Assembly (NCBI GenBank): GCA_009991595.1
Contig: JAACVK010000035.1
Coordinates: 1 to 64,000 of the forward strand
Length of the DNA stretch: 64,000 nt
DNA from: a bacterium
Lineage (GTDB): Bacteria; Bdellovibrionota; UBA2428
Reading direction: 5' to 3'
Below are positions 8,470 to 18,916 of this stretch, in pieces. Under the pieces are notes generated by a model. That model saw only the letters and a list, made by a program, of their open reading frames with translations, ran no database searches and was not told where the DNA came from. The number at the start of each line of letters is the position of its first letter. Position 1 is the stretch's first letter. The translations under genes were made by a program, and so were the position numbers.

Positions 8470-9981
8470 ATGCAAGATCATGTTGTAAGAGTTTACCCAT
8501 CCGCCGAAGAACTTAAAAAAGAAGACCAACTAGCCTGGAAAATGGCAGAAATGGCCAACGACCCCGTTCCTTTAGATGATGACGTCGTTGAAATGCTTGG
8601 AAACCGCATCATCGACAATGCCTCTGTGGCCATTGCCTCGGCCAACCGAACTCCCGTCTTCAACGCAAGACAACAAGCCATGTGCTTCCCCAAGGAAAAA
8701 GGGGGCGCTTCTATTTTTGGACTTCCCTCAGAAAAAACCTTCGATTGTAACTGGGCCGCCTGGGCTAACGGAGTTGCCGTCCGAGAACTCGATTTTCATG
8801 ACACTTTTCTTGCCGCGGATTACTCTCACCCCGGCGATAACATTCCCGGAATTCTTGCCGTTGCTCAACATCTTGGCAAAGATGGCAAGAGCCTTCTAAG
8901 AGGTCTTGCTACTGCTTATGAAATTCAAGTCGATCTTGTAAAAGGAATTTGCCTCCACAAACATAAAAAGGATCACATTGCTCACCTCTGCCCCGCTACA
9001 GCTGCTGGCATTGGAACCATGCTTGAGCTTGATACGGACACGATTTACCAAAGCATCGGGCAAGCCGTTCACGTAAGCTTTTCAACTCGCCAATCTAGAA
9101 AGGGCGTTATCTCTAGCTGGAAGGCTTATGCCCCCGCTCACGCTGGAAAACTTGCTATTGAAGCGGTCGACCGCTGCATGAGAGGAGAAGGTAGTCCTTC
9201 TCCCATTTACGAAGGAGAAGACTCTGTCATCGCCTATATGCTCGATGGAAAGAATGGTCAATACACCGTTCCCCTCCCTGCAAAAGGCGAAGCCAAACGC
9301 GCTATTATGGAAACCTACACCAAAGAGCATTCCGCTGAATATCAAGCGCAAGCTCTCATCGACTTAGCCTTCAAAATGAAAACGAAGGTCAGCAACTTTG
9401 ATGACATTGAAAGCATTGTCATTCACACAAGCCACCACACCCACTACGTGATTGGAACCGGCTCAGGAGATCCTCAAAAGTTTGACCCAAAAGCGACTAG
9501 AGAAACTCTAGACCACAGCATTATGTATATTTTCACAGTGGCGCTTCAAGATGGCCGCTGGCATCATGTGGATAGCTATGCTCCTGAACGAGCGCAACGA
9601 GAGGACACCGTTAAACTGTGGAAAAAGGTCTCCACCAAAGAAGACCCTAAGTGGACTCAGATGTATCACGACCCAGACCCCAACAGAAAGGCATTTGGGG
9701 CAAGAATTGAGATCAAATTTAAAAATGGAGAAACACTTGTGGATGAATTGGCTAGAGCCAACGCACATCCCGCGGGTGCCAGACCATTTCAAAGAGCCCA
9801 TTATATAGAAAAGTTCAACACCCTCACAACAGGTCTCATCAGTGAGTCTGAATCGGAAAAATTCATTTCACTTGTAAAGAATCTTCCAAATTTGGATTCT
9901 AATGGGGTTCGAAGTTTGAATGTTGCTCTTTTACCCGATAAACTCAAAACTAATGGGGGCTCAAAAGGCGGTATTTTTTAA
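8470..9981 (+). CDS. prpD: 2-methylcitrate dehydratase (PrpD, MmgE/PrpD family)
   Basis: Dehydrates 2-methylcitrate to 2-methyl-cis-aconitate in the methylcitrate cycle of propionyl-CoA oxidation; 503 residues, close to the usual 480-500. Recognisable family blocks include REDFHDTFL-like [34 protein letters not shown], and the late [15 protein letters not shown] segment. It lies 63 bases after the acyl-CoA dehydrogenase and about 2.7 kb before prpB-prpC on the same strand, which supports the assignment over other MmgE/PrpD members. The 3' end contains the start of the OmpA-like gene. Confidence 0.9.
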   Translation: MQDHVVRVYPSAEELKKEDQLAWKMAEMANDPVPLDDDVVEMLGNRIIDNASVAIASANRTPVFNARQQAMCFPKEKGGASIFGLPSEKTFDCNWAAWANGVAVRELDFHDTFLAADYSHPGDNIPGILAVAQHLGKDGKSLLRGLATAYEIQVDLVKGICLHKHKKDHIAHLCPATAAGIGTMLELDTDTIYQSIGQAVHVSFSTRQSRKGVISSWKAYAPAHAGKLAIEAVDRCMRGEGSPSPIYEGEDSVIAYMLDGKNGQYTVPLPAKGEAKRAIMETYTKEHSAEYQAQALIDLAFKMKTKVSNFDDIESIVIHTSHHTHYVIGTGSGDPQKFDPKATRETLDHSIMYIFTVALQDGRWHHVDSYAPERAQREDTVKLWKKVSTKEDPKWTQMYHDPDPNRKAFGARIEIKFKNGETLVDELARANAHPAGARPFQRAHYIEKFNTLTTGLISESESEKFISLVKNLPNLDSNGVRSLNVALLPDKLKTNGGSKGGIF

Positions 9982-11074
9982 ATTCAAGCAAGCGCTAGCT
10001 TGCTTGCTCCTATTTTCCAGCCTTGCTCATGCGAGCAAAGATTCTGATCCTGAGCCCTACGTTTATAAAAATCCTAGGAGTGGCTCCTATTACATGCTTT
10101 TGGGGCTGGGCAGTGGCTTCACTCGATATTACAGCAAAGGTGCTTATTTAGGCTTATTGAACGGCACCACTCAGCACTTCAAGCTAGTTAACACTGGATA
10201 CTTCCGCCATTTCATTTTCGACTGGGCTGCCGGACTTGGTTTCCTCTCACTCGTGCCAGGTTCCATAAGAAATGCACCAAGAAGCTCAGGCATCATTGCA
10301 ATTGGGGAATTTGCAGCACGTTGGCGTTTCGGTCAGTTGGGTGCTTGGCAATTTGGCCCCTTGTTTAGAATGTCGATCGGAAAGGACCCCTCTTTTGCAA
10401 TCAATAAACCAGCTGAACAATATTTCCTACTAAGCACCGGACCTCAACTTGCCTATGATATTCCTTTTCAAGAAAAGTTTCTCTTCCGCATTGCCACTAG
10501 TCTTACGGTCGACCTCAACGTCCCAACTCGGAAAATCATGGTCTTTATGGTCGAAGGCCAAATCGGAGCTCTGTCTCAAAGCTTTTCTGAAAATTGGACT
10601 GAAAAAGATGATCCCAAAAAATCTAAAGAGGCTTACCCAGAGCCATTGTATGACGGGAAAGATTACGTCAAATTAACTTTGAAAAGTTCTCTGTTACGTT
10701 TTGGTCCTGCTCGCACTTCTCTTAACAATAAAACAAAGCGCTATTTGTATAAAATTGGATACTTTTTGGCGACTCATCCCAATCAGTGGAAATACATAGA
10801 AGTGGCTGGCCACAGCGATAATTCTGGCTACACGACGGCCAACTACCAACTTTCAAAAGAGCGTGCCTACGCCGTTAAGAGTGGTTTAGTTGAGGCCGGA
10901 GTTCCCTCTTCTAAGATTCGAGTTGTCGCAAAAGGAGCCGAAGAACCTCTTGCGCACGGAACAAGTCCCTCCGCACTCGAACTCAATCGCAGAGTCGAAG
11001 TCATTTTCAGAGGAATTGAAAACGAAGGTTACTTCCGAAATGAAATGGACAAAGTTAGACGCTCCTTCGAATAG
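9953..11074 (+). CDS. OmpA-like outer membrane protein with signal peptide
   Basis: About 373 residues from the ATG at 9953, which gives a good signal peptide ([28 protein letters not shown]). This start lies 29 bases inside prpD, so the genes are coupled. The middle part has alternating aromatic strands like an eight-strand-type beta-barrel ([27 protein letters not shown]). The C-terminal 130 residues are an OmpA/MotB peptidoglycan-binding domain with [22 protein letters not shown], the Asp and Arg ligands for diaminopimelate, and NRRVEVIF. Role: an outer-membrane protein tethered to peptidoglycan. A link to propionate metabolism beyond co-transcription is unclear. Confidence 0.82.
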   Translation: MGAQKAVFFKFKQALACLLLFSSLAHASKDSDPEPYVYKNPRSGSYYMLLGLGSGFTRYYSKGAYLGLLNGTTQHFKLVNTGYFRHFIFDWAAGLGFLSLVPGSIRNAPRSSGIIAIGEFAARWRFGQLGAWQFGPLFRMSIGKDPSFAINKPAEQYFLLSTGPQLAYDIPFQEKFLFRIATSLTVDLNVPTRKIMVFMVEGQIGALSQSFSENWTEKDDPKKSKEAYPEPLYDGKDYVKLTLKSSLLRFGPARTSLNNKTKRYLYKIGYFLATHPNQWKYIEVAGHSDNSGYTTANYQLSKERAYAVKSGLVEAGVPSSKIRVVAKGAEEPLAHGTSPSALELNRRVEVIFRGIENEGYFRNEMDKVRRSFE

Positions 11075-11103
11075 CCACCCAGGCTAAAGGGCAGAAATAA
11101 CAC

Positions 11104-12612
11104 CTAAGGATGATACGGCAAACTAGGATTACCCCATTGCCCTGATTCATCTTGAGCTCGAACTTGAAAACTTTCAACCCGAATATCTTCGCCATGCTCT
11201 AAAATATCAAAACGGTTTGAAGCGCAACCTCTCCATGCCCCGTGGTTGACTCGACATTCAAACGATTTCACCTCACTGGGACCATGGCAATAGAAGTCTA
11301 CCTTCAACTGTTCCTCGTTGAGCGAGACCTTTCTGCCTTGGTTAAGAATCAAGCACACCGCTTTGGTTTGACGGACAGCCTTCCACGATCGGCTTTCAAT
11401 TTTTCCAATATTTCCTGCTTGATCGATTCCCCTAATTTTTAGTTGATAGCCCAACCCTTCCTGTAGTCCTGTGCTTACAGTAAACGGAGACTGGCAAGGA
11501 TGCCAATCACGAATGACTCTACCCGAACTTTCTAACTGGCACTCAGATTTAACAAAATCACTTAGGTTGTCTCTGACCTCAAACGAGAAGCTTGGAGTCA
11601 AGCTCTCTACCTCTGCATGAGTGATCACCGTCAAGGGCGCTAAGTCATCTACGATAAAATCCCACCTCAATGGCGCTTGCGCTAAATCTTCTTCGTCACT
11701 TTCTTTAACTTCACCTAGTTTTCGAACTTCAAAGCTATGTTTTCCCAAATTTAATTTTTCGAGTCTGTGATGGCGCTCACTCAAACAAGCACCCCACTCT
11801 CCATCATCCACCTTACACTCTAACTGACTCAAAGCTTTGCCGTTTTCTTTGCACTCAAAAGAGACTGTAAAAGTGCGCTCTCGGAGAGCTTTGTGAATGT
11901 CTTTAGTAAACCCACATTCGACTCCCGTATTGTAAGAAGAGGGCACGCGAAGGGCCTGAAAACTCTCGTCGATGAACACGGGGCTAGAATTTCCAGCCTT
12001 ATCTTTAACTCTAGCTTTGAAGACATAGGCTTGGGCTTCATCTAAAACTTTGAAAACAGAACGGGCGCTGCAGGTTTCCCAAGAACTCACCGGAGTAAGC
12101 TCACATTCGTATTCCTCGACGCCACTTCCCCCACTGTCGATTGCGTCCACATCAAAAACCAACTCACCCTTTTTTTCATCAAAAGTTCTCTCTACGTTCA
12201 AAATACTGGGAGCAAAAGTATCAACCTTCCAAATATAGGGCACACTTAAAGCCACTTCGCCATTGGTGTATTCGGCCTTCACCTCAAAAACCTGTTGCCC
12301 GTTAGACAATCCATCCACCTTATGAAGACTTCGATCTGTGCAGTCTTTCCAAAGTCCATCGACCCCCCCTAGGCGGCATTGTAATTTCGACACAACATAA
12401 TCCGCACTGGAAGAACATTGAAAATGAATGCTAATTCGATCACTCGAAGTCCAAGTGCTAAGTTTTTGATCAAGCACTCGACATTCCGCTTGTTTCGTTA
12501 GTTCAGAGCCTGCGTTTGATGGGGCTTCTGCTGGCTGAGGAGCCTTCTCAAAGCAGGATTGTAGGGAAAGGAAAAACAAAATAAAAATGAAGCTTAGACA
12601 TCCCCTACCCAT
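11104..12612 (-). CDS. lipoprotein with repeated Cys-pair Ig-like domains
   Basis: About 502 residues from the ATG at 12610-12612, chosen because it gives a lipoprotein signal MGRGCLSFIFILFFLSLQSC (lipobox LQSC). The mature protein consists of about five diverged repeats of roughly 90-100 residues. Each has a pair of cysteines around a Trp, for example LWKDC, EYECE...WETC, LECKVDDGEWGAC, KSECQ...WHPC and FECRVNHGAWRGC, followed by a strand with F.V.A.D..GN or a W.VD..AP linker. This resembles surface-exposed fibronectin/Ig-like modules of delta-proteobacterial-type lipoproteins. No enzyme motif is seen; a binding or adhesive role is a guess. It converges with the OmpA-like gene and is divergent from prpB. 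Confidence 0.75.
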   Translation of the reverse strand: MGRGCLSFIFILFFLSLQSCFEKAPQPAEAPSNAGSELTKQAECRVLDQKLSTWTSSDRISIHFQCSSSADYVVSKLQCRLGGVDGLWKDCTDRSLHKVDGLSNGQQVFEVKAEYTNGEVALSVPYIWKVDTFAPSILNVERTFDEKKGELVFDVDAIDSGGSGVEEYECELTPVSSWETCSARSVFKVLDEAQAYVFKARVKDKAGNSSPVFIDESFQALRVPSSYNTGVECGFTKDIHKALRERTFTVSFECKENGKALSQLECKVDDGEWGACLSERHHRLEKLNLGKHSFEVRKLGEVKESDEEDLAQAPLRWDFIVDDLAPLTVITHAEVESLTPSFSFEVRDNLSDFVKSECQLESSGRVIRDWHPCQSPFTVSTGLQEGLGYQLKIRGIDQAGNIGKIESRSWKAVRQTKAVCLILNQGRKVSLNEEQLKVDFYCHGPSEVKSFECRVNHGAWRGCASNRFDILEHGEDIRVESFQVRAQDESGQWGNPSLPYHP

Positions 12613-12707
12613 ATGATTTCTATCGGCAGAACTTTGGAAAAGCCTAAGCTTAACGCATAGTTCCCTCAAGAAATTAAGGCACTTGTCAAAGAATCGACAC
12701 CCTCAGA

Positions 12708-13643
12708 GTGAGCATGATAAGCTCCCCAGGCATGACCGTGTTGGTGCATCAAAAACAAACTGAAAAAATACGTAGTGATTTCCGCAAGAAACTAAATTCG
12801 GGTGAATTATTGCAATTTCCTGGAGCCTTCTCTCCATTTATAGCCGCGCTCATTGAAGCCAAAAACTTCGACGGGGTGTATATCTCCGGAGCCGGTATAG
12901 CCAACGACTTGTCCATGCCTGACATTGGGTTGACCACTTTGGACGAAGTTCGAAACCGAGGCCGAGCTATTTCTAAGGCCACCACACTGCCAACACTGAT
13001 CGATATCGATACAGGCTTTGGCGAAACCATGAACGTAGGCCGCTGCATTCAGGAATTAGAAGATGCAGGTTTATCGGGCTGTCACATAGAAGACCAAGTT
13101 AACCCCAAGCGTTGCGGCCACCTAGACAACAAAGCCCTGGTTGAAAGAGATGTCATGGCGCAAAAGATAACCGCCGCTTCTCAAGCAAAAAGAGACAACA
13201 ACTTTTTGCTTTGCGCACGGACCGATGCTCGAGGAAGCGAAGGTTTAGACAAGGCTCTCGATCGTGCGAAGGCCTATGTTGACGCTGGCGCGGAAATGAT
13301 TTTTCCAGAAGCCTTAAAAGACGAATCAGAGTTTGAAGCCTTTCGAAAAGCAATCAAAGTGCCACTTCTTGCTAACATGACCGAATTTGGTAAAAGCCCT
13401 CTCTTCACCAAGAAACAACTTCAAGACCTAGGTTATAATTTGGTTATTTATCCCATGAGCATGTTTCGAATTGCCATGAAAGCCGTAGAGGACGCCTTGG
13501 GTGAAATCTCCACAAAGGGCGACCAAAACAATCTTCTAGACAAGATGCAGACCAGAAGCCGCCTTTATGAAATTCTTCGTTACGAGGAATATAACAAACT
13601 CGACCAAAACGTATTCAACTTTCAATTAAGGAGTGATCAATGA
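12708..13643 (+). CDS. prpB: methylisocitrate lyase
   Basis: Cleaves 2-methylisocitrate to pyruvate and succinate, the last step of the methylcitrate cycle; 311 residues. The isocitrate-lyase superfamily catalytic block is present as NPKRCGHL (KKCGH in most PrpB). Other family blocks are PGAFSPFIAALIEAKNFDGVYISGAG and IDIDTGFGE. It starts at GTG 12708, or ATG 12714 two codons later; neither has a strong Shine-Dalgarno. The stop overlaps the start of prpC (ATGA). It is divergent from the repeat lipoprotein with a 95-base spacer holding the promoters. Confidence 0.92.
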   Translation: MSMISSPGMTVLVHQKQTEKIRSDFRKKLNSGELLQFPGAFSPFIAALIEAKNFDGVYISGAGIANDLSMPDIGLTTLDEVRNRGRAISKATTLPTLIDIDTGFGETMNVGRCIQELEDAGLSGCHIEDQVNPKRCGHLDNKALVERDVMAQKITAASQAKRDNNFLLCARTDARGSEGLDKALDRAKAYVDAGAEMIFPEALKDESEFEAFRKAIKVPLLANMTEFGKSPLFTKKQLQDLGYNLVIYPMSMFRIAMKAVEDALGEISTKGDQNNLLDKMQTRSRLYEILRYEEYNKLDQNVFNFQLRSDQ

Positions 13644-14773
13644 GCCAAGAAACACCAGAAATTAAAAAAGGCCTAGTTGGAGTCGTCGTTGACGAGACTT
13701 CCGTTTCAAAAGTTATGCCTGACATCAATGCACTTGTTTATCGAGGCTACCCAGTTCAAGAGCTTGCCGACAAATGTTCTTTTGAAGAAGTCGCTTACCT
13801 CATTTGGAATGACGACCTGCCTACCTCTTCACAGTTAGAGGTGTTTGAGAAACAAGAACGAGCCAACCGCGATCTAAGCCCTGAACTTTGGGATGTTATT
13901 TCTAAAATGCCTAAGACTGCCCACCCTATGGACGCTGTCCGCACCGGAGTTAGCTTTTTAGGCCTCGAAGATGAAAGAATTTGGGACAACTCTCCTGCAA
14001 CCGACCAAAACAAAGCTCTCTTGCTAATGGCCAAGATCCCTACCATCACTGCAGCCTTCTACCGTCACCGCAAGGGCGAAAAACCAATCAAGCCCGATTC
14101 ATCAAAGTCTTTTAGTGAAAACTTCTTTCACATGACCTTTGGAGAAGTGCCTCATGCTGATGTGGTCAAGGCCTTTGACGCTTCCTTGGTCCTTTACGCA
14201 GAACACAGTTTTAACGCCTCTACGTTCACAGCTCGGGTTGTCGCGTCGACGACTTCCGACATGTATAGCTCCATCACAGCCGCTATCGGTGCCCTTAAAG
14301 GCCCTCTTCATGGTGGGGCCAATGAACAAGTGATGCACGTGCTTCAGGAGATCGGTGAAGTCTCGAAAGCAAAAGCCTGGCTCGACAAAGCACTTGCAGA
14401 AAAACGCAAAATCATGGGCTTTGGTCACCGTGTCTATAGAAAAGGCGACTCTCGTGCGCCAACTATGAATAAATATGGACTCAAGGTCGCTGCCATTATG
14501 GGCGAAAGTAAGTGGCATGATATTTCTGAAGTTTTAGAAAAAGAAATGATTGAGAAAAAAGGAATCTATCCTAATTTGGATTTTCCAGCCGGCCCCGCTT
14601 ATTTCCTTATGGGTATTGACATTGACTTTTTCACCCCAATCTTTGTGATGTCTCGAATCACTGGTTGGAGTGCACATGTTATGGAACAAACCGCAGCCAA
14701 TCGAATCATTCGACCCCTTAGCCATTACACCGGACACCCGGAACGTAAATTTAAGCCTATCGACGCTCGATGA
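13640..14773 (+). CDS. prpC: 2-methylcitrate synthase (citrate synthase family)
   Basis: Condenses propionyl-CoA with oxaloacetate to 2-methylcitrate; 377 residues, the short bacterial type. Catalytic elements are visible: HGGANEQVM (first His), the MGFGHRVYRKGDSRAP block (second His and Arg) and the late D in LDFPAGPAYF. The N-terminal GLVGVVVDETSVSKV is typical of PrpC rather than hexameric GltA. The position overlapping prpB by 4 bases with AAGGAG upstream confirms the role. It overlaps the following queH-like gene by 4 bases. Confidence 0.92.
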   Translation: MSQETPEIKKGLVGVVVDETSVSKVMPDINALVYRGYPVQELADKCSFEEVAYLIWNDDLPTSSQLEVFEKQERANRDLSPELWDVISKMPKTAHPMDAVRTGVSFLGLEDERIWDNSPATDQNKALLLMAKIPTITAAFYRHRKGEKPIKPDSSKSFSENFFHMTFGEVPHADVVKAFDASLVLYAEHSFNASTFTARVVASTTSDMYSSITAAIGALKGPLHGGANEQVMHVLQEIGEVSKAKAWLDKALAEKRKIMGFGHRVYRKGDSRAPTMNKYGLKVAAIMGESKWHDISEVLEKEMIEKKGIYPNLDFPAGPAYFLMGIDIDFFTPIFVMSRITGWSAHVMEQTAANRIIRPLSHYTGHPERKFKPIDAR

Positions 14774-15885
14774 TTCGTTACAAGATCTTTCTCTTTAGAA
14801 TGCAGGGCTTTGAAGAATTTCAAAGCCCTGATTTTTTGGGGAGCGATCAGCTTGCATTCGTTGCCGTAGACCCAAAGCTTGAAAATCCGCCACTTCTTGT
14901 GCGCAAATCCGTTTCTGCAGCTAAACGTTGTGACTACGAGTTTCAAAAATCTATCATCGACCTAGGGCTAGAGGAATTGAGACGAAAACTTTCAAGTGAC
15001 AAGCTTGCTTACACTCTACTCAGCAAAGATTCATTTTTCGAAGGAGTTAAGAGCGACAAGCTCAAAGCTATAATTCTACCGAAAAACAGCACTCCGACAA
15101 AAGACTTTCAATTTGCAGAAAGACAAGCTCTTGACCTTTTCCAAAAAGTAAGAGACTTGGAAACTCTTGAGATTCCTGACCTCAACTTCAAGACGACCAA
15201 AGTCGCAGACCTCACCCCTTATCTTGGGAACAAAGTTGGCCTCGAACACATCGACATTACCCACAAAGAAGTGGCCAATGTATATCAAGAACTTCATCGA
15301 AAGAAAAAGATGCTTGTTCACATTTGCTGCGGACCAGACGCAGCCGGCGTCATCAACCAGTTAAAAGACGACTACGAACTTCTTTGTTTTTGGTATGATC
15401 CAAACATTCAGCCAAAAGAAGAATATGATCTAAGATTAGAAGCGTTTGAAACTGTGGCAAAAAAGGAAAACATTCCTTACATCGTGGGCGAATACGACGT
15501 AGACAACTTTTTCGAGAAAATAAAGGGATTGGAATACACACCCGAGCAAGGTGCCAAATGTACAAAATGTTACGACATGCGCCTAGAACGCTCTGCACTT
15601 GAGGCGCAAAAACAGAACTGCGATCTCTTTACGAGCTCTTTGGCTATTTCACCGCACAAGGTTCAGCAAAAGCTGAAAACTTTTGGAGAGCTTCATGGAG
15701 AAACTTTTAACGTTCCTTATTACGCCCGTAATTTCATGAAAGACCAAGGTTTCAAGAGCTCCGTAGAATACTCAAAGATCTACAACATCTACAGGCAAGA
15801 TTACTGTGGCTGCTACTATTCGCTTCACGAAGGCGGAGTAAAAGCTAAACAAATGGCCAAAGATCTTGGCTACGAACCTAACTAA
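14770..15885 (+). CDS. queH: QueH-type epoxyqueuosine reductase with long N-terminal extension
   Basis: The C-terminal part (about 180-371) is a QueH/DUF208 domain that reduces epoxyqueuosine in tRNA to queuosine. It has the Cys pairs MLVHICCGPD (C186, C187), CTKCYDMRL (C264, C267) and DYCGCYYS (C346, C348) that hold the iron-sulphur cluster and metal. QueH is usually about 180-230 residues; here about 175 unrelated residues precede it, and I recognise no family for them. The ATGA overlap with prpC supports the early start, so the extension is likely real. Nothing links queuosine to methylcitrate chemistry, so co-transcription may be incidental. Confidence 0.85.
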   Translation: MIRYKIFLFRMQGFEEFQSPDFLGSDQLAFVAVDPKLENPPLLVRKSVSAAKRCDYEFQKSIIDLGLEELRRKLSSDKLAYTLLSKDSFFEGVKSDKLKAIILPKNSTPTKDFQFAERQALDLFQKVRDLETLEIPDLNFKTTKVADLTPYLGNKVGLEHIDITHKEVANVYQELHRKKKMLVHICCGPDAAGVINQLKDDYELLCFWYDPNIQPKEEYDLRLEAFETVAKKENIPYIVGEYDVDNFFEKIKGLEYTPEQGAKCTKCYDMRLERSALEAQKQNCDLFTSSLAISPHKVQQKLKTFGELHGETFNVPYYARNFMKDQGFKSSVEYSKIYNIYRQDYCGCYYSLHEGGVKAKQMAKDLGYEPN

Positions 15886-15888
15886 AGA

Positions 15889-17238
15889 CTACTTTTTCTT
15901 AAGAAGCTTCTCGTTGATTATGGGATTGCTCTGATCTTCAATCAAAGTGTTTAAGTCTTTCTTTCTTTCGAAATCAAAAATTTGATTGGCTTCAGGACTC
16001 ACTCCATATTCATCAGCAACATAGCGTTTCCCTGCATCTTCAATTTTCACATTCCCCCAACGATCTGGTGTTGCTCTTAAAAAATTACCAAAGAAGGGAG
16101 TGCTTCTCAAAGACTCTTGAAAAGTCCGAACACTCTTGTGCTCAAAAGTATGGTCGGCTTTCCACATATAATCCATTTTACCGTTATCGTAGCCAGTTCC
16201 ATCAAAGTCGACTGGTGCACATTTGCCAGTTGCCCAAACAGTTTGACAGCCAGATATACGAGCCATTTCTTCTCCAAACTTGGGACTCACAGAACAGGCA
16301 TGAATCTGGATAATACAGGGCTGACAAAATTGAATTGTCTTAGCGTAGTCCACCCGCGTGTATTCTATTTCGGGCTCAATGTATTCGACCCTCTTTGTTG
16401 TTAGCTGGGGAGTCTGATTTTGTTTTTTCTTAAGTCCCATTAGACGCCCCAACCCTCCACGCTCATCACTGAAAGCTTCTCTCACTTGAACTTCTTTAAC
16501 TTTTCTACGCAAGATGACTTTGGGGTAATTATTCAACGATCCCTTCACCCTTAACTCAATGTCATCGGTAGTTGCACTTGTTTGAAAGAAGTTAATAATT
16601 TTAGATTGAGGGTCTTCAATTTGTCCCGTTAGCTGAGTTTTTCGAAGCCAATGTCCCATACGAGCAGAAACCGTCCCATCAGGCATTTTTCCTCCGCCAG
16701 GAACCTGATTTTGATAGCCGGGTATAGCATCTCGCTTAAAACGCTCTCCCAAATACAAACCTCCGTCACCCTCGGGATAAATTCCGGCCACACCATTGGC
16801 GCCAAAATTACTCCCCAGGCCGTGACTTGCAAGCATGAGTCTTGGAATACAACCATGTTTGGCTGTGTATTCTTCCATAGCAACAATAACACCCATTCCG
16901 CTATCAACATCCACCCGGGTCGAGGCCCTTCGAGCATTAGCCGCAAATGTGGCTACGTCATCATAAACAAATTTTCCGTCACTATCCTTTTTAGCCCACA
17001 TGGAAATTCCCAAACCGACTTGAGAAAAATCAGGTCCATATTTTTCCTGTAAGCTCCTGAAGTATTTTAGATGCAAGTCGTCTTTTGCAAAGGGTGAAAC
17101 CTCCGCCATGTTTCGAAGCTCATAATTGACTCCTGGATTGAAGATAGGAGTCGCCCTCAGAGGAACATGCTCCTTTGGTTGCGCATAGGATGTCCATGCG
17201 ACGGTATACACCACAAGGAATAGAGCATTGATTCTCAT
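15889..17238 (-). CDS. secreted protein with caspase-fold-like His/Cys motifs
   Basis: 449 residues with signal peptide (MRINALFLVVYTVAWTSYAQ). Two blocks resemble the DUF4347/clan CD (caspase, gingipain, C80) fold. The first is IPRLMLASHGLGSNFG with H139-G140; the second is CIIQIHACSVSPKFGEEMARISGC with C315 followed by a helix, then QTVWATGKC. In that fold the His and Cys form the catalytic dyad. About 100 residues between them include a glycine-rich loop and a basic segment that may be an insertion. The C-terminus is charged. The match is by motif pattern only, so the protease assignment is tentative. It lies alone, convergent with queH and divergent from mmsA. Confidence 0.6.
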   Translation of the reverse strand: MRINALFLVVYTVAWTSYAQPKEHVPLRATPIFNPGVNYELRNMAEVSPFAKDDLHLKYFRSLQEKYGPDFSQVGLGISMWAKKDSDGKFVYDDVATFAANARRASTRVDVDSGMGVIVAMEEYTAKHGCIPRLMLASHGLGSNFGANGVAGIYPEGDGGLYLGERFKRDAIPGYQNQVPGGGKMPDGTVSARMGHWLRKTQLTGQIEDPQSKIINFFQTSATTDDIELRVKGSLNNYPKVILRRKVKEVQVREAFSDERGGLGRLMGLKKKQNQTPQLTTKRVEYIEPEIEYTRVDYAKTIQFCQPCIIQIHACSVSPKFGEEMARISGCQTVWATGKCAPVDFDGTGYDNGKMDYMWKADHTFEHKSVRTFQESLRSTPFFGNFLRATPDRWGNVKIEDAGKRYVADEYGVSPEANQIFDFERKKDLNTLIEDQSNPIINEKLLKKK

Positions 17239-17344
17239 ATTCCTATTTTCGGCGCCTTAACAAAGAATCTAAAGCGTTAATGCGGCGCAAAATGGACTTA
17301 GTTCCTCAAAGTCGACTAAAAGCTCTTTGGTAATAAAATTGAAG

Positions 17345-17366
17345 GCCTAAGCTGTGGGTGTTAGGC
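17345..17366. promoter_or_regulatory. inverted repeat upstream of mmsA, possible operator
   Basis: GCCTAA-N10-TTAGGC lies 39 bases before the mmsA start in the spacer shared with the divergent secreted-protein gene. The position suits an operator for the valine operon; the hexamer arms are short, so chance is possible. Confidence 0.3.
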
Positions 17367-17404
17367 TCAGCCAGTCGGCAAATTCGAGCACGGCTGGAGG
17401 AAAT

Positions 17405-18901
17405 ATGACCACAAAGATACCCAACTTAATCAATGGCGAATTTAGCCAAAGTAAAAGCACCACCTTCCTTGATGTTCTCAATCCATCCACTCAAGAAGTT
17501 TTAGCCCAAGTTCCACTCACGACTTTAGACGAAATGAATCAAGCGGTTGAAAGTGCGAAACAAGCTTTTAAACTCTGGTCAGAAGTCCCCGTTTCCGATC
17601 GAGCCCGCCTGATGCTTCGTTATCAAGAGTTACTTAAAAAGCATCAAGATGAAATTGCTACCATTCTTGCCAAGGAGAACGGAAAAACTTTTGCAGACGC
17701 CCAAGGCGATGTTTGGCGTGGCATAGAAGTGGTTGAACATGCTACTGGAATTGCGACACTATCAATGGGCGAAACCGTCGAAAACGTAGCCCGCAGCATT
17801 GATTGCCATTCCATACAACAGCCCATTGGTGTTTGTGGTGGCATCACCCCTTTCAACTTCCCGGCCATGATTCCCTTGTGGATGTTCCCGATGGCGATTG
17901 CCTGCGGAAACTCCTTTATCTTAAAACCTTCTGAACAAGATCCCATGACCCCGATGAGACTCGCTGAACTGTTCATGGAAGCAGGAGCCCCCAAGGGACT
18001 TTTGAACGTGATCCACGGGACGAAAGACCAGGTTAACTTCATTTTAGATAACCCAGACATTAAAACAGTTTCCTTTGTAGGATCTGTTCCCGTGGCTCGA
18101 CACGTTTATGAACGCGGCTCTAAAAACCTAAAACGAGTTCAAGCTTTTGCTGGTGCGAAAAATCACATGATCGTCATGCCTGATGCTAATAAAGACCAAG
18201 TGGTCGCCAACATAACAGGTGCCTCCTGTGGAGCCGCCGGACAAAGATGCATGGCCATTAGTGTGGCAGTTCTCGTCGGAGATGCACAAAAATGGGTTCC
18301 CGAAATTGAAGCTTCCATTAAAACCATTAAGGTTGGCAACTGGGATGATGAATCCGCTGGCCTTGGACCTTTAGTTTCGCCAGAAGCCAAACAACGCGTA
18401 GAACGGTTGATTGGCGAAGGGGTGGACGCAGGAGCCAAACTCCTCCTAGACGGACGCAATCACACGGTAAAAGGATTCGAGAAAGGAAACTTTGTTGGCC
18501 CTACTCTCTTTGACAAAGTCACAGAGGAAATGAGCATTTACAAAGAAGAAATTTTTGGACCGGTTCTTTGCTTGGTTCACGCTGACAGCCTAGATGAAGC
18601 CATTGCATTGATTAATCGAAACCCTTACGGAAACGGAACTTCCATCTTCACACAAAACGGCTATGCCGCCCGCCATTTTCAACACAACATTGAAGTTGGG
18701 CAAGTGGGAGTCAATATTCCTATTCCAGTTCCTCTGCCATTTTTCTCTTTCACAGGATGGAGAGCCTCTTTCTACGGAGATCAACACGCTTACGGAAAAC
18801 AAGCCGTTCGCTTTTACACCCGCACGAAGACAATTACGACAAGATGGTTTGCTGAAGAAGACAAAGCCTTTAGCCCGAACATGACCATTCAACTAAAATA
18901 A
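17405..18901 (+). CDS. mmsA: methylmalonate-semialdehyde dehydrogenase (CoA-acylating)
   Basis: Oxidises methylmalonate semialdehyde with CoA to propionyl-CoA, the last step of valine degradation; 498 residues from ATG 17405. That start is chosen over a longer frame because GGAGG precedes it and it matches the family N-terminus (NLINGEF). Typical blocks are [37 protein letters not shown] and the catalytic Cys in [14 protein letters not shown]. The [12 protein letters not shown] tail is also characteristic. It is first in a six-gene valine operon, 15 bases before the next gene. Confidence 0.94.
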   Translation: MTTKIPNLINGEFSQSKSTTFLDVLNPSTQEVLAQVPLTTLDEMNQAVESAKQAFKLWSEVPVSDRARLMLRYQELLKKHQDEIATILAKENGKTFADAQGDVWRGIEVVEHATGIATLSMGETVENVARSIDCHSIQQPIGVCGGITPFNFPAMIPLWMFPMAIACGNSFILKPSEQDPMTPMRLAELFMEAGAPKGLLNVIHGTKDQVNFILDNPDIKTVSFVGSVPVARHVYERGSKNLKRVQAFAGAKNHMIVMPDANKDQVVANITGASCGAAGQRCMAISVAVLVGDAQKWVPEIEASIKTIKVGNWDDESAGLGPLVSPEAKQRVERLIGEGVDAGAKLLLDGRNHTVKGFEKGNFVGPTLFDKVTEEMSIYKEEIFGPVLCLVHADSLDEAIALINRNPYGNGTSIFTQNGYAARHFQHNIEVGQVGVNIPIPVPLPFFSFTGWRASFYGDQHAYGKQAVRFYTRTKTITTRWFAEEDKAFSPNMTIQLK

Positions 18902-18916
18902 AAGGAATTTAAGAAT

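Noticed and set aside
14102-14518. 138-residue minus-strand frame
   Set aside because: Antisense to prpC; composition is that of a shadow frame.
16651-17052. 133-residue plus-strand frame
   Set aside because: Opposite the secreted caspase-like protein, which has a clear signal peptide and runs through.
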